Below are positions 9,868 through 21,755 of a DNA stretch of 64,000 nt, piece by piece. Both the position numbers and the translations under genes were made by a program. The stretch is from Turritopsis dohrnii (Eukaryota; Cnidaria; Hydrozoa; Anthoathecata; Oceaniidae). Each line of letters starts with the position of its first letter. The first letter of the stretch is position 1. The stretch lies in contig BQMF02000055.1 of NCBI GenBank assembly GCA_027922465.2, positions 558,001 through 622,000 of the forward strand. Direction: 5' to 3'. The notes beneath the pieces were generated by a model. That model ran no database searches, was not told the origin of the DNA, and saw nothing but the letters and a program-made list of their open reading frames with translations.

Positions 9868-12800
9868 TTAAAATTCCAATTTTTTCGGGACTTCCCAAGT
9901 GAATCCGGGTTTGAAATGACCGTATGTGCAGGTGCTCTGATAAACCGGTTTTTTCAAATCCAGTTCCCTAAAATTTAAAACACGCATTGGCTTAGTATCC
10001 CATCACATTTTGTAGGAAAATCTCTTTCTTACGATTGAAAGAACGAGACAAACAATAAACACAACCTCGTCTTCGCAAGGATTTGTCTCGCTTACCTTAC
10101 AATAACACCAGGCCGAAGATCGAAGTTCTTGTTAACGATATCCAAAATCTCATTATCGCTCTTCTTACCAGTTCCAAAGGTGATGACAGACACAGAGATG
10201 GGGCGTGATATGCCGATAGCGTAAGATACTTGGATCATGCAACGACGAGCCAGTTTGGCAGCAACAACCGATTTTGCTACCCATCGTGCAGCATACGCAC
10301 CAGATCGATCAACCTACGTGTGTAAACTCATCAAATCACCAGTTCTTGTTACAGTCTACCCTCACTGACATAAATCTTGCTCACAATAAACAAATACTCT
10401 AGTTCTTATATACATATTGAGCTTCACTCTTCGTAAGGATGTAAACAGTGGCTGTTTACTAGCTAAGGGGTTATTTATCGATGCAGGGGGCGTGTGAACA
10501 CCCCAATTTAAGAAAGTAAAAAAACATGCGCAGATATTATTTAGGAAATTGCATCATTTCCAGATATAAATTATTAAAACTGACCTTAGAGAAGTCTTTA
10601 CCACTGAAAGCACCACCACCATGTGCACCCCATCCACCATAAGTGTCCACAATGATTTTTCGACCAGTTAAACCGCAATCACCCTAGAAAATGAACAGAC
10701 AAGCAAATCAGTGATCAAAATCATTTTCAGATATTTATATAGAAAATACACTCTACAGGTAGATAGACCACTTTAACAGATACAAGTCAATGAATTCTCT
10801 TAAATTAGCTGATAAGTGACAAAAGAAAAATAAAGACTTGTGAGTTGCAAAGGTAAAAAATTAGAGATGAAAATGACATTTAAGTATTGAAATTTGGAAT
10901 TTGAAATAAAACTTCATGATTTCAGCTCATATGGAGCTTGTGAAAACAATCTTTCTGGCTAAAGCATCACAAGTGTATAATGTCATTGCACAAAACGTTT
11001 TTCAAATTTCAGAAAAGTTCCAAATAATGCAATAATATGCTATGTGAAGGTATATTAGAGGCATAACAATCCTGTCAGAATTCAAGCTTTTTATGCTATT
11101 TAAAAATTTGTCTAATGGAATCATTAGGAATAGATGCACTGGAGATGTCAAAAATCTACAAGGAAGATGAATGTAAGCTTCTCACCATTGGCCCACCGAT
11201 TATAAAACTACCAGACGGTTGAATGTGGTAGATAGTTCGTTCATCCAAATATTTGGCCGGTATGACCACCTATAAAAAACATATCGGAACACTTAACACC
11301 GAGACAAGTGATAATTTGAAACAACAAAATTTTGATGGTGACACAGAAATCATGCAAAGACAAACTTTTGGATCAGGTTAATACAAAATATTATATACAA
11401 ATAAAAGAACTTGGTACCTTCACCACTTTTTCCATTACTTCTTTACGCAATTCTTCAGTGGCTATTTTTTCAGAATGTTGCGTGGATACAACAATAGTGT
11501 GAACTCTCAAGGGGATACAGGCACCATCTTCAAGACGGTACTCAACAGTAACCTGTGTTTTCGAATCGGGCCGTAAATATGCCATGGTACCATTATTTCG
11601 ATTTTCAGCAAGTTTTTCATTGAGTTTGTGTGCAAGAACACATGTTAGAGGCATAAGCTCTTCTGTTTCATCAGTGGCATAGCCAAACATAAGACCTTGG
11701 TCCCCAGCACCTACATGAAAAAACAATATCATTAAACCAAACAGCCTTTTCGGCCAATCGTGTGTAAACAATAATTAGTTTAAGTGACCTTTAAAAAAAG
11801 ATTACATACTACATGCTATTATAAATGATGTTTGAATAATCCTTAACACCTGATAATCATGTTATTGTCATTCATTCAAAATAATAAGCATCTAATGAAC
11901 ATAAAAAACACATTAAGATCACATGCAATCTATATGTCAATCACATCAAAAAGAAAAACATGTAAAAAACCAGACTAACTAATCTTGGTTTTGCTTTTAT
12001 TCTCGTGTTTTTACAATGGAGTTTTGAGTGTTAAGTAGCTTGGAAATTCGAAATACCCTGGATAAAAAAACAAATGTCGAAAAAACAAGTTCATGAATTA
12101 TTAATCACTTCAAATTTTTGTTGCTTTGCTGTCCCTTTGTATGAAAAGAGGGTCACATTACATTGTTATGCAGACAAAATAAGAGATGAAAGAGGAGAAA
12201 CAGATGCTAAATTAAACAATATCATGATAAATGCAGTCTTGTGCTCTCCTTTGCTAACCCAACCTATCATCTAAAAAACTTGATATTTGACTATCATGTA
12301 TATACAACCATACATATAAACATTCTTCAAAAACTTTGCTCAAAATTAATCGAACACAAAGATTTATCATGAAAAGATTCCATACCTATGTCTTCTTCTT
12401 TCATGCCGACATGAACAGATTTGGCAATTTCGTGACTTTGTTGTTCTACTGCCACAAGAACATTCATTGTTTTATAATCGAAACCTTTCGAAGAATCATC
12501 ATAGCCGATCTTTTTGACAGTATCTCGAACAATCTGTTGATAGTCTACAATTGCATTTGAGCTAATTTCACCGGCCACCAGAACCATGCCAGTTTTTGCA
12601 AGTACCTCTGTGAATATACAAAATTGTGCTATAATATAATATATGAAAGATATGCACATTTTTTGATGTTGCTAAGTATATCTACATAACATACCACATG
12701 CCACTTTTGCATCTGGATCTCCCCTGAGATGTGCATCCAATACAGCATCAGATACTTGATCGCAAAGTTTATCTACATATTATAAATGATAGAAAACATT

Positions 12801-15800
12801 CAGACTTTCACGCCACCAGAATCAACAAAATTTTGTTTCCTCAAATTATTAGTTCAGTGGATTATTTATTTAAATATGAATTACCTGGATGGCCAACTCC
12901 AACAGATTCGGAAGTGAATAAAAAGTTTTGTTTTGCCTCCATCTCGAATCGATGCAAAACTGAGAATGTTATATCAATTCAATACTGTTGCACAATATAT
13001 AAAATCAACTCATTTGAATGTACAACATGTGGTTTAGAATGTCTAATAGACTTGTCTACACAATTATGTTATATTCATAAAACTTTGAACTGAAGCTGAG
13101 ACATCAAGACAGCGGGTTTTGCACGCAAAAAGAATGAAAACATTATTTACTTATTTATCTATTCAGTAAGATGTTCTTTTTTTTATTTTTGTGTTTTGAT
13201 CCCGCGAAATCAATTTAATCATTTATAATTTAGCACATTAGCTGTTTGAGCAACGAGAAGAACATCAGAAATAAGTATAAGGTCTGTTGTTTACATATTT
13301 TGTGTTTTTTGTTATTATCAACAACCAAAATAGCGGAAGAAGAGAAAACACAAACCACGAATTTTTTTCAGTATTTTTCTGAGAAATCACACACTTTTCA
13401 GTGTTTTTTTTTTTTTGAATTTTAGGTTTAAGTTGAGTTTGTTTTTTTTAAAAAAAAAAAAATACAAATCTCCTCTAGAGCACAGGTTACTTCCAAAATT
13501 TGGAAAAAGTGCAACTTGTTTCTGAAAACGCATGTAATCATCTTGGAAAAATATAAATGTTTAGACAGGCAATAAAGGTAGGAAATGTGCATGACATGTA
13601 CAATTTTGTTTTCTGTTTTGTATTTTTGAATTACAAAAATAGCAGTGTGGTGGAGTGTAAGTGTTCGTGGAAAAATCCAGCCAATGGCACTTGATATTTT
13701 TAAAAAAACAATGCTCTCCTGCACTTCATTGTGTGCCACTAAGAAAAGTTTTATAAATGCATATACCCTGTTATAAATAATTGTATTCGAGAGAGAATTC
13801 ATATCGTTTGTCGTTTAAAACGCATGTTCAAAAATTAGTAAAAATCCACCTGAAAATGTCGGAATTTTTATGTAAAATGGGTTACAAACTTACAGCGAAC
13901 AAATTTTTGTACGTCTTTTTATAAGTAACCAAGGTCAGACGGTTAGTATTGCTTAAAAAATGACCATTTTCTGCTAGTAGATCTTGCTTAATTTGTTGCT
14001 AAGCATCGAAAATATGTTTATATGTTTATATATGTTTCCAGTCTTGAAAACCTTTGTATACGTATGAGTTGTTTAAGCATCGAAGTATAAAGTCTGTGAC
14101 ATTCAAATGATAACAGCGTACAACCTAGTACTGCAACCTACTGTAACAATTTTAAGAAATGTGCTGTAGCTATGCTAGTTCTACATCATTTCAAAATTTC
14201 GTTGCTAATTTATCTCAAGATTTGGTAGTACTGTTGCTCAACCCTCTCAGAAAATTTTAAATGTTTTTTTTACAAATTTGCCTTACTTGACCCAACAAAA
14301 ATAAATAAAAGAGAGTTTCCTTCCAACAGATAGTGTTTCATCGAGCTCTCATGCGAAACGATATATGTGGTATACAGCGTTCCCTATCAAGTTTGAACTC
14401 TTTTTGCTGTTGTTTTCGGAAGACACAATATTAACAACGAGTGACATACCAGGATGTCCTTCCCCAACGGACTCTGAGGTAAACAAAAATGTGTTCATGT
14501 TGGCAACTTCAGGCGTCAATGTCGGTGCCATGCTCTGTTTTTTTACGTTCTTCTGTTAGCAGTAGGTGAAGAAGGAGGAGGGAGATGTAACGCAAGTGGA
14601 ATGCGTGGACTTGCAGATGTCGCTACGAAGAAGGCAGCTTCGAAAGGTCTGTGCATTGCAGAAAAGCGGTTTATATTAGCTTTTTTGTAAAAAAAACAAA
14701 GGTCAATTTGCTATTGCAACACTCTTTCAATAAAGAATCAAACTTGTGCTTAGGCTTTTGAAGAAAGAACCCTACCTTACTTGACTTAAACAGTCTGGGG
14801 TTTAAGTTGATTTTTTGTATTGTCTTACCACGTGCTATTCAAAACATGAAAAAAAATCTCGACATGAAATCGACACGCTTGTTATTTAACAAACTTGTAC
14901 TTGAGAAAATAGTAATTTTACTTTTGAGATGTGGCAATAATATAAGATAAATAAGAAAATGATCACATATATCAACTATGCTTTATTTCATAATAAATCT
15001 TTCCCTTGTTTAAACACTGTGTTATGACCTAGTCAATAAGTCCTAGGGTAATAATGTTGGCTCAGCCAAAACATGCTGTTTAAAGTAAGCGTGCGTGGTG
15101 TTGTGGAGATGATGATTGTAAACGGTCCATGCCCGACACTCTCTGGTAGCATTTTTCAAATAGGCATTTTAATGATAATTTCTTCTCTTTATGAAGCAAA
15201 ATACGGAGAAAAAAAACCATAAAAATGTTTGAAAGAACGAATTTCTTATTTATCTTAGGTATTATTTCTAGCCTCGATTTATCAGACAAAGTCTGAAGAT
15301 TTTTCACCGTGAACAATGATGTGGTGGAGAAGGGTCAGTTCTAAAGATGTTTGTTTTCGAGTTTTTGATTAAGAAAGTTTTTCATCAAAATATATAATAC
15401 TCGACATTAGTACTGTACATAATTGGTGGGAGTATATCGATTAGGAATTTGGGACATTTCGAAGATATGGGTTACTAAGGAGCGAGCACAACTGGAGGAA
15501 ACCATAAATCAGGAGGTTAAAAACAGTTTAAAAATCTTAATCGTGTGAGTGGTCATAGAATAGTCACATATACCTCCAGATACCTCTACCTCTTTTTAAC
15601 TGAAGATTTTCAGCAGAAATAATATGACCCCATTACGTAATGACTAATGATTAGGTTGTAATCAAATCTTTGGTGAGATTAAAGGGACTGTGCTATTCAT
15701 CGTATAATGGTGTACTAAAAGTCTTAAGAGCACGTGATTGTGTTTCTGCGCCTTTAAAAAATGTTTTCTGTTTTGATTCTAAATATTCGTGTCATTGGAC

Positions 15801-18800
15801 AGCACGAAAAAAGTTGAAAAAACTTTAAAGAATGTTAAACTAATATCATGTGATTAAGGTAGGCAGAGGGCCTACTTTTCAAGGATACGGTTAGTGCAAA
15901 ATTGGAGATTAGATTCTCTAACGCATTTTTGTGACTATGTTGCCGTATCCATATCTGACGGTGCGGTTTTCCGTCAGGGTAACCCTAACCCTAACTCTAA
16001 CCTGAGGAATAACCGACAAATGCTGAAGTTCGATTCAGCTAAGGTGATTTGAATTCTTGATGACAAGAAACAATGTTTTTGGAAAAAATCCGAAATGATT
16101 TACTAAGGTTTTCTAAGTTTTTCAACCTTGGGTACCTACTAGGTCCTTACTTACACACTAGGTACTTCATATATTCGTGCTTTTACCATTGTTTATTTTG
16201 TTTTGGTCAGTGAAAGCATGGAACGGGAATTATAAGAGGTTTAGGTGGATGTATAACCACCATGGAATTAAAAGAGGGAAATCCGTGACTGACATAATCG
16301 AGGGTGTCCGAAGATCTGCTCTAAAAATAGTTCATATATGATGATTTATCAAGTGTATTTTTGTTTATACTGCGGATTTATATGAACGTGTGAGCAAGCT
16401 TTTTCATGTCTCCCAAGTCTGTTATATTTCGTAACCCATTGAGGTAAAATAAATATTGACCGATGATGGCTCAACTCAGGAGATCTGGAAAAGTAAACAA
16501 CTTTTGCTCAGGGAACTGGCTTGATACAAGGTCAAAAAAAAATTCTTAATGTTGTTATATTAGTCTTGTTATTGAATGTCACCAAAAGGCATGCTAAAAC
16601 CTGCAAGCGAACTGTAATCTCTTAAATACTTCAAACCTCTACCATAATGTAACGCAAAAGTATTATTGTCTCGATGAATTAATAAAAGCGTTTCACAGAA
16701 AAAAAATGATATTCTCAACATATCAGTAAGCAAATCGCACAATTACAGCATTGCATTGTGGGCAGTTACATGTCAGTTAAGCAAAAGGGGATGTGGCTAG
16801 ATTTTATGAAAGAAAATTCAAAACAGGTGCCCACAATGAAACTCGAGAAATATTCGATTAAGTATTTACAGCACTTTTGGGCTAGTATTCGTGGGACCTC
16901 ATAAATACAGGTTGAATTCGACGCAACAAAAGTTCACCTGTGTAACGCAAGTTTTTCATATTTTTATTTATAAACAAAATTAGCAAAACTGCGAAAGTTA
17001 ATAAGTGATGATTTCTTGAAGAAGATCGCTCACCGAGAGAGAAGGTGTAATACAAAACGGCCTTTAAACTAAAGCTATGTCTACATTTTGTCGAAAATAT
17101 ATGCCCAAAAACAGCAGTGGCGGATCTAGAGGTATGTCGAAATTTGTGTAGGAGAGTGTTAGCAATCTAACCATAAAAGAAAAGCGTTCAAATAATCCCA
17201 TTGGTAATATAAATTGAATTCACAAATTATGTTAATGCTCTCCTACACAAATTTCGACACACCTCTGGATCCGCCACTGAACAGGTAAGTTAAAAAATAT
17301 TGCTAAGGGCGGATTGTGGAGGGCGGATTTATCAGGTTCACGAGGAATGGAGGGCGTGTTACTTAGAGAAATGATGAAGATGCAAAGCAGGAATATAATG
17401 GCGTAAAAGAAACGTATAATAAATATAATTAACACTAAATTTATCCACACCGAGAGAGAAAAATTAAATTAAACACAACGATTATAACCATGCACCTGAA
17501 GATCAATCATAGTTTCTAAACATATCTCAACATGATTTCAAGCAGCGCAAGTTAGAACCCAGACCCTCCTAACAAACTATTCCATGTAATTCTCAGTAAC
17601 CACAGGTGAATTAAAAAATTAATTTCTTATTTTTTTTTTTTTTTTTTGCCCCCGCAGCGAGCGTAAGCGAGCGAGGAGGCATAGTAGTTTCACGAGATAG
17701 GCGAATGTCAGTTTCCGATTTTGTTCATCATCATCACCATCATCATCTTCATCCTCCAACTTTTCGTGTTGACGTTACACGGTGGTATAGAATTATTAGC
17801 TGACTTTGCTTTTTTTTCCCGTTTCAAAGCATGGTACTGTAGGTGGAATGTTTTTTCGTATCTCTTTCCTAACTTATTATTATTTATACTATGTTATTTA
17901 GGAAGTTCGTATGATAAAATTGTTAAGACATTTTTCATATTACTTTTGTGTTGTTTTAGTGCAGTGAACGCCTAGGATTTTGAAGCACAGCTTGAAATCT
18001 GAAATTTTGCCAACAACATTTTATTTTTGTATATATGTTTTAGCTCAAATCTTTCATTCGATAAATTTTATTCAATGCACTGATTTTTGGCGGATCTTGC
18101 CTTAAAAAGATTTTAATTGGATATCTGTGTATGCAAGAAAGCCTACAAATTGTCGTTCTTCGTGTTTTCCTTCTTTTTTCTGTCCTCCAAACCTGGTGTG
18201 ACCATGATCAATAAAACCTTCTTATATTTTTTTCTTGTTTTTTATGTAAACTTTGGCTATTTCTTGTTTCGAATCAAAGTTTGAAAAGCAGTTTTCTAAT
18301 GGATTTTTCGCTTTAATTTTTTTTTTAAAAAAATTTTTTTTTCTTTCTTTTGGTTCTTACAGAATTTCTTTAACAAATGTTTATCTTATTTTGATTATAA
18401 AATACGTATCCATGGTTTTCAGTTCACACATTTCTTTTGTTTGTAGCCAATACTTTCTGATATTACTTGTTAAGCCTTAATTACACTTTTTTAAAGGTAT
18501 AAATTAGCATCAGTGTGACATATGACTAAGACATAACAAAAAGTAACAAAGTTTTTCTTTGTTTTTGTTTCCGTTGTATAGCTTGCAATGTATAGCTTGC
18601 TGTGTGTACAAATTGGAATGCTTGAGCGCGGGGGCATTTTTAGCTAAAGCTACATGCTAGTTTTATGTTTTTTTTTTATCAAAACCAAAAGTTTTATCTA
18701 CGTGAATTTTTTTTACAATGTGTAGATGACAAACGCATTAAAAGACACGTGATTACTCACTGACAGTGTCATTTTGTGAGCCGTTCAGGAACGAGAGTCC

Positions 18801-19654
18801 TGTCTGCAAAGTGTCCCGTAAATAATTCAGATCATAAAAATACGAAATATCCCTTTCTATGTTTAGATAGAAAACGAGACCACCAATGCTATGGCGTACC
18901 TCCTGAAATTAAGTACGCACGTGAAATATGTTTCAGATGATTAGGCGTCATCCGATATTTACTTAAACTATTCCAGTTTTCCCCGATTTCCCCGATAAGG
19001 ATGATATAGACCAGCCCTCGACCAACCTTTCACTTTATCATGTTGCGCAACATCGATCGTATCATAGCCGTAATTTGTGTACATGTTACAAAACATGACA
19101 CCATAAGTGGTTGTTTGTATTTGAGTTCCTCAAATACCGAAGTTTGAATATCAACCTCTCATGAGATTAAGTATCTCCAATGGAAATAATACATAAACAT
19201 TTTAATAAACAGGATTAAGAAACCAACTTCGTTCCCAAGTACTTTGTGTGGATACTGAGAATTACATGGAACAGTTTATTAGGAGGGTCTGGGTTCTAAC
19301 TTGCGCTGCTTGAAATCATGTTGAGATATGTTTAGAAACTATGATTGATCTTCAGGTGCATGGTTATAATCGTTGTGTTCAGATTTAATTTTTCTCTCTC
19401 TCTGTGGAATAATTTAGTGTTAATTATACGTTTCTTTTACGCCATTACATTCCTGCTTTGCATCTTCATCATTTCTCTAAGTAACACGCCCTCAATTCCT
19501 CGCGAACCTGATAAATCCGCCCTCCACAACCCACCCTTACCAATATTTTTCCCATGATACAACGTTACTTTGTCTTACCTGGATGCCCTTCTCCGACCGA
19601 TTCTGAAGTGAACAGTATGGTGTCGGGTTTACTGTCGTCTGGCGTCGGAGTCAT
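9868..19654 (-). CDS. MAT: S-adenosylmethionine synthetase (methionine adenosyltransferase)
   Basis: Cytosolic enzyme making S-adenosylmethionine from ATP and methionine. The common exons, in minus order, are 12772-12695, 12607-12386, 11710-11418, 11269-11186, 10683-10585, 10313-10096 and 9967-9868 (TAA 9868-9870). Each joins in phase to any one of three first exons (19654-19579, 14531-14450, 12942-12885), all ending in phase 1 inside the HP-DK codon pair. The products are 389, 391 and 383 residues, against about 395 for animal MAT2A. Recognised motifs are [76 protein letters not shown] and the terminal [10 protein letters not shown]. All catalytic-core regions appear intact. Identity is certain. 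Use of all three first exons is inferred from intact starts, reading frames and donors. Confidence 0.97.
12885..12942 (-). CDS. MAT: SAM synthetase alternative first exon 1c
   Basis: ATG at 12942; 19 codons plus one base, then GTAATT. It encodes [19 protein letters not shown]. Only a 112-bp intron separates it from common exon 2. Unlike 1a and 1b it has Val16 in place of the Glu of the GEGHPD motif and a shorter N-terminus. Confidence 0.85.
14450..14531 (-). CDS. MAT: SAM synthetase alternative first exon 1b
   Basis: ATG at 14531; 27 codons plus one base, donor GTATGT. The N-terminus begins [17 protein letters not shown] and then has [10 protein letters not shown]. The upstream 14570-14650 stretch is less AT-rich (GAAGGAGGAGGGAGATG) and could be leader or promoter. 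Confidence 0.88.
15953..16003. repeat. Short hairpin plus interstitial telomere-like repeat
   Basis: CTGACGG and CCGTCAG flank a 9-base loop. Immediately after comes AACCCTAACCCTAACTCTAA, about four CCCTAA-type units with one change. Confidence 0.8.
17115..17279. mobile_element. Family E MITE with 5-bp target duplication (AACAG)
   Basis: Termini are CAGTGGCGGATCTAGAGG and CCTCTGGATCCGCCACTG, and AACAG flanks both sides (17110-17114, 17280-17284). Subterminal GTGTAGGAGAGTGTTAGC is inverted at the other end. No coding capacity. The 5-bp duplications recur in the copies at 26783 and 35715. Confidence 0.88.
17287..17607 (-). repeat. Inverted duplicate of 19252-19552
   Basis: About 300 bp matching 19252-19552 in the opposite orientation with few differences. 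Shared landmarks are GATAAATCCGCCCTCCACAA, TTTGCATCTTCATCATTTCT and GAGGGTCTGGGTTCTAACTT. It starts right beside the family-E MITE. Apparent reading frames here merely reflect the duplication. Confidence 0.85.
17620..17700 (-). repeat. Retrosequence 3' end with poly(A) (minus strand)
   Basis: A run of about 20 T on the + strand is followed by GCCCCCGCAGCGAGCGTAAG and CGAGCGAGGAGG. Read on the minus strand it is a GC-rich end followed by poly(A), as left by a SINE or LINE insertion. Its extent is not defined. Confidence 0.4.
19252..19552 (+). repeat. Right copy of inverted duplication
   Basis: Mate of 17287-17607. Ends about 27 bp from the donor of SAM synthetase exon 1a, so the duplication border sits almost on the exon. 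The copies would form a stem with a 1.65-kb loop. Confidence 0.85.
19579..19654 (-). CDS. MAT: SAM synthetase alternative first exon 1a
   Basis: ATG at 19654; 25 codons plus one base, donor GTAAGA. It begins [15 protein letters not shown], then [10 protein letters not shown]. It lies 4.9 kb upstream of 1b and 6.8 kb from common exon 2, and directly beside a duplicated segment ending at about 19552. Confidence 0.85.
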
Positions 19655-20743
19655 ATCTTCGTTCGGTAGTAAGTGACAAAGTACAGCTGAGTGTGGTATT
19701 GGTGGTGAAAATGCTTCTTCAGCTGATGACTTCTTCAATCAAATTCCTTCGACAAACGAAATATTCTGTCCTAGTTTTTCTTTCTTGTTGTAAGAAACCA
19801 GCTTCTTATTTATTCCAGAGTGTTAAGATCAGCTTTTATATATGGTAGGATTAAATCAAGCTATGACGTCAAAAATATCACAGTATTAACAGCATGTCAA
19901 TCTAGTGTTGTCTTTTTCTCGCTGGCATGATGAAGCTCTCAAATAATTAACTAAGGGATAGTTTAAACAGTATCATTTTTATCCGCCCTTATTTGTGTTT
20001 TGGGAAGAGGAGATGACAATATGTCACAGTAAGATATTTACATTTGAGAACCTTAAATTGGCATCGCTATCTTTGCTTGAATCTCCCGGTTTGAAGTTAA
20101 TCGACAGCTTGAATTCAGCTAAGTGTGAACCAGGCCAAAAGGTCTGACAGACCTGACAGTGTCGTCCTTTGTGAAAACCAGTTATACTGGTTCAAGCTGG
20201 TCTAAGCGAGTCTGACTACATATACTCACGTGATAGACCATTGGTGGATGTTAAAGACGAAAAACATAACAATAATATCGTGATAAGATAACGACAGTGA
20301 AGGAAAAAAAACTTTTCTTAAAAAACAGTAATGTCGCGAAAGTATTCATTATTATAAACAATGTCACACTACAAGAATTATTATTATCATAGAGATACGA
20401 AGAGCGCATTTCTATGTAACTTTACGGTAAAACGCGAAATGGCCTAGGAAGCAGATTCGTTAAATTGGAGAAGAAAAAAAACACTTTCGCGTGTTTTTCT
20501 TCCGACAATACAGTCTAAATCAATAAATCTCTGTCTTATTTGTCAACATTTCAAAATATTTAGAGAAAACAATTGCACAAAAACCGAAAATCGCGAAAAT
20601 TAATCCCACGCGAAATTCACTTTTCCAGTTGAACGCGAAAGATTGTTTCATGCGAAATAGATTTTATCAGTCATTCGCGAAAGTAAATCCCTAAAACTTC
20701 GCATTTTATTTTCCTCGCGAAACTTTCTTCCCGTAAAGTATTA

Positions 20744-21213
20744 TACACGTATTTTTTTAATGAGCAACCCAGCTTTTAAAAAAGCCTTAAATCCCTAGGA
20801 AAGTTGCTTAAAAAAAGCCTTAAAATCCCTAGGAAAGTTGCTTAAAAAAGGCCTTAAAATCCCTAGGAAATTTGCTTTAAAAAAGCCTTAAAACCTCTAG
20901 GAAAGTTGCCTAACGGTTGCTTACATAGATTTTAATTTTTTCAAGCACTTATCGAACATTTCTACTTTTGAAACGTCAAATAACATTCAAGCGAACGAGC
21001 GGCATGTATATATACTGGAGAAAGAAATAAGGAAGATTGGGTGTTAAATGAAACAAACTTTTATAATCAAACCATAAAACATGAAAAAATATCACATGCT
21101 AGAAATTTTATGTTGCTTATACAAAAGCTTGCTCCTAGGAAAGTTGCTTAACTTTTTTGAAGATTTGCCTAGGGTTGCTTATAAACTGGTTGCTTATAAA
21201 AAAAGAATACGTG
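20744..21213. mobile_element. Inverted-repeat element with internal tandem repeat
   Basis: The ends match as inverted repeats: ACACGTATTTTTTTAATGAG (left) against ACACGTATTCTTTTTTTATA (right, reverse complement), both followed by AGCAACC. Inside, 20775-20910 has four units built around CCTTAAAATCCCTAGGAAAG with TTGCTTAAAAAAG. Confidence 0.65.
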
Positions 21214-21534
21214 TAAGAACCCAAGCAAAGATATAGCTTTCTTTATTCTTTTTCATGATTTTAATACCAAAAGACTCTTGCTTTGTTGTCCAAGTGTAAA
21301 CAATTGAGTTTGGCGTGAACTTATTTTCGCGAGGATTTAATCTCGCGAATCAGTTATTTTTAAAATCTTCACAAGGGGTCATTTTTGCGAGTCAAGTTTG
21401 TGCACATAAATTTTAAACTAGCATGTCCAGCTAGAGCAAGGAGGTGGAATATGTAAACAAAACAATGCAGTGTCTTCTTTGTACTACTCTCCACTATAAA
21501 AAACTACCTTACAAAAACCACGTAGATCTCCCGC

Positions 21535-21633
21535 ATGAAGAATGATTTAAAATCTTTGGGGTGGACTTGGGAAGAAGCAGCTCACATCGTAAAAACAAAC
21601 AAGAAAATGTGGGATGACAAAATTAAAAACTTT

Positions 21634-21672
<39 letters not shown>

Positions 21673-21755
21673 ATATTATTACGATATCTTCATATCTCGG
21701 TGATGTAAATTGTAACTTTACGAAATAAACCGAATCAATCAATCAATTACAACGA
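21535..21755 (+). pseudogene. LINE 3'-end remnant with A-run and (AATC)n tail
   Basis: A 34-codon frame from 21535 to the stop at 21637-21639 contains SLGWTWEEAAHIVKTNKKMW, resembling the C-terminal tail of non-LTR reverse transcriptases (L-W-EA-DR-W pattern). An A-run of 33 follows (21638-21670), then a UTR-like stretch ending AATCAATCAATCAATT. It is 5'-truncated, with an in-frame TAG upstream. The family assignment is tentative. Confidence 0.4.

Noticed and set aside
17232..17450. Membrane-protein-like frame shared with 19345-19557
   Set aside because: The shared frame follows from an inverted DNA duplication; no conserved domain and no splice context.
21638..21670. Poly(A) run as the 3' end of a processed pseudogene
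   Set aside because: The sequence after it still looks like a LINE 3' region ending in AATC repeats, so the run may be internal; only a LINE remnant is claimed.
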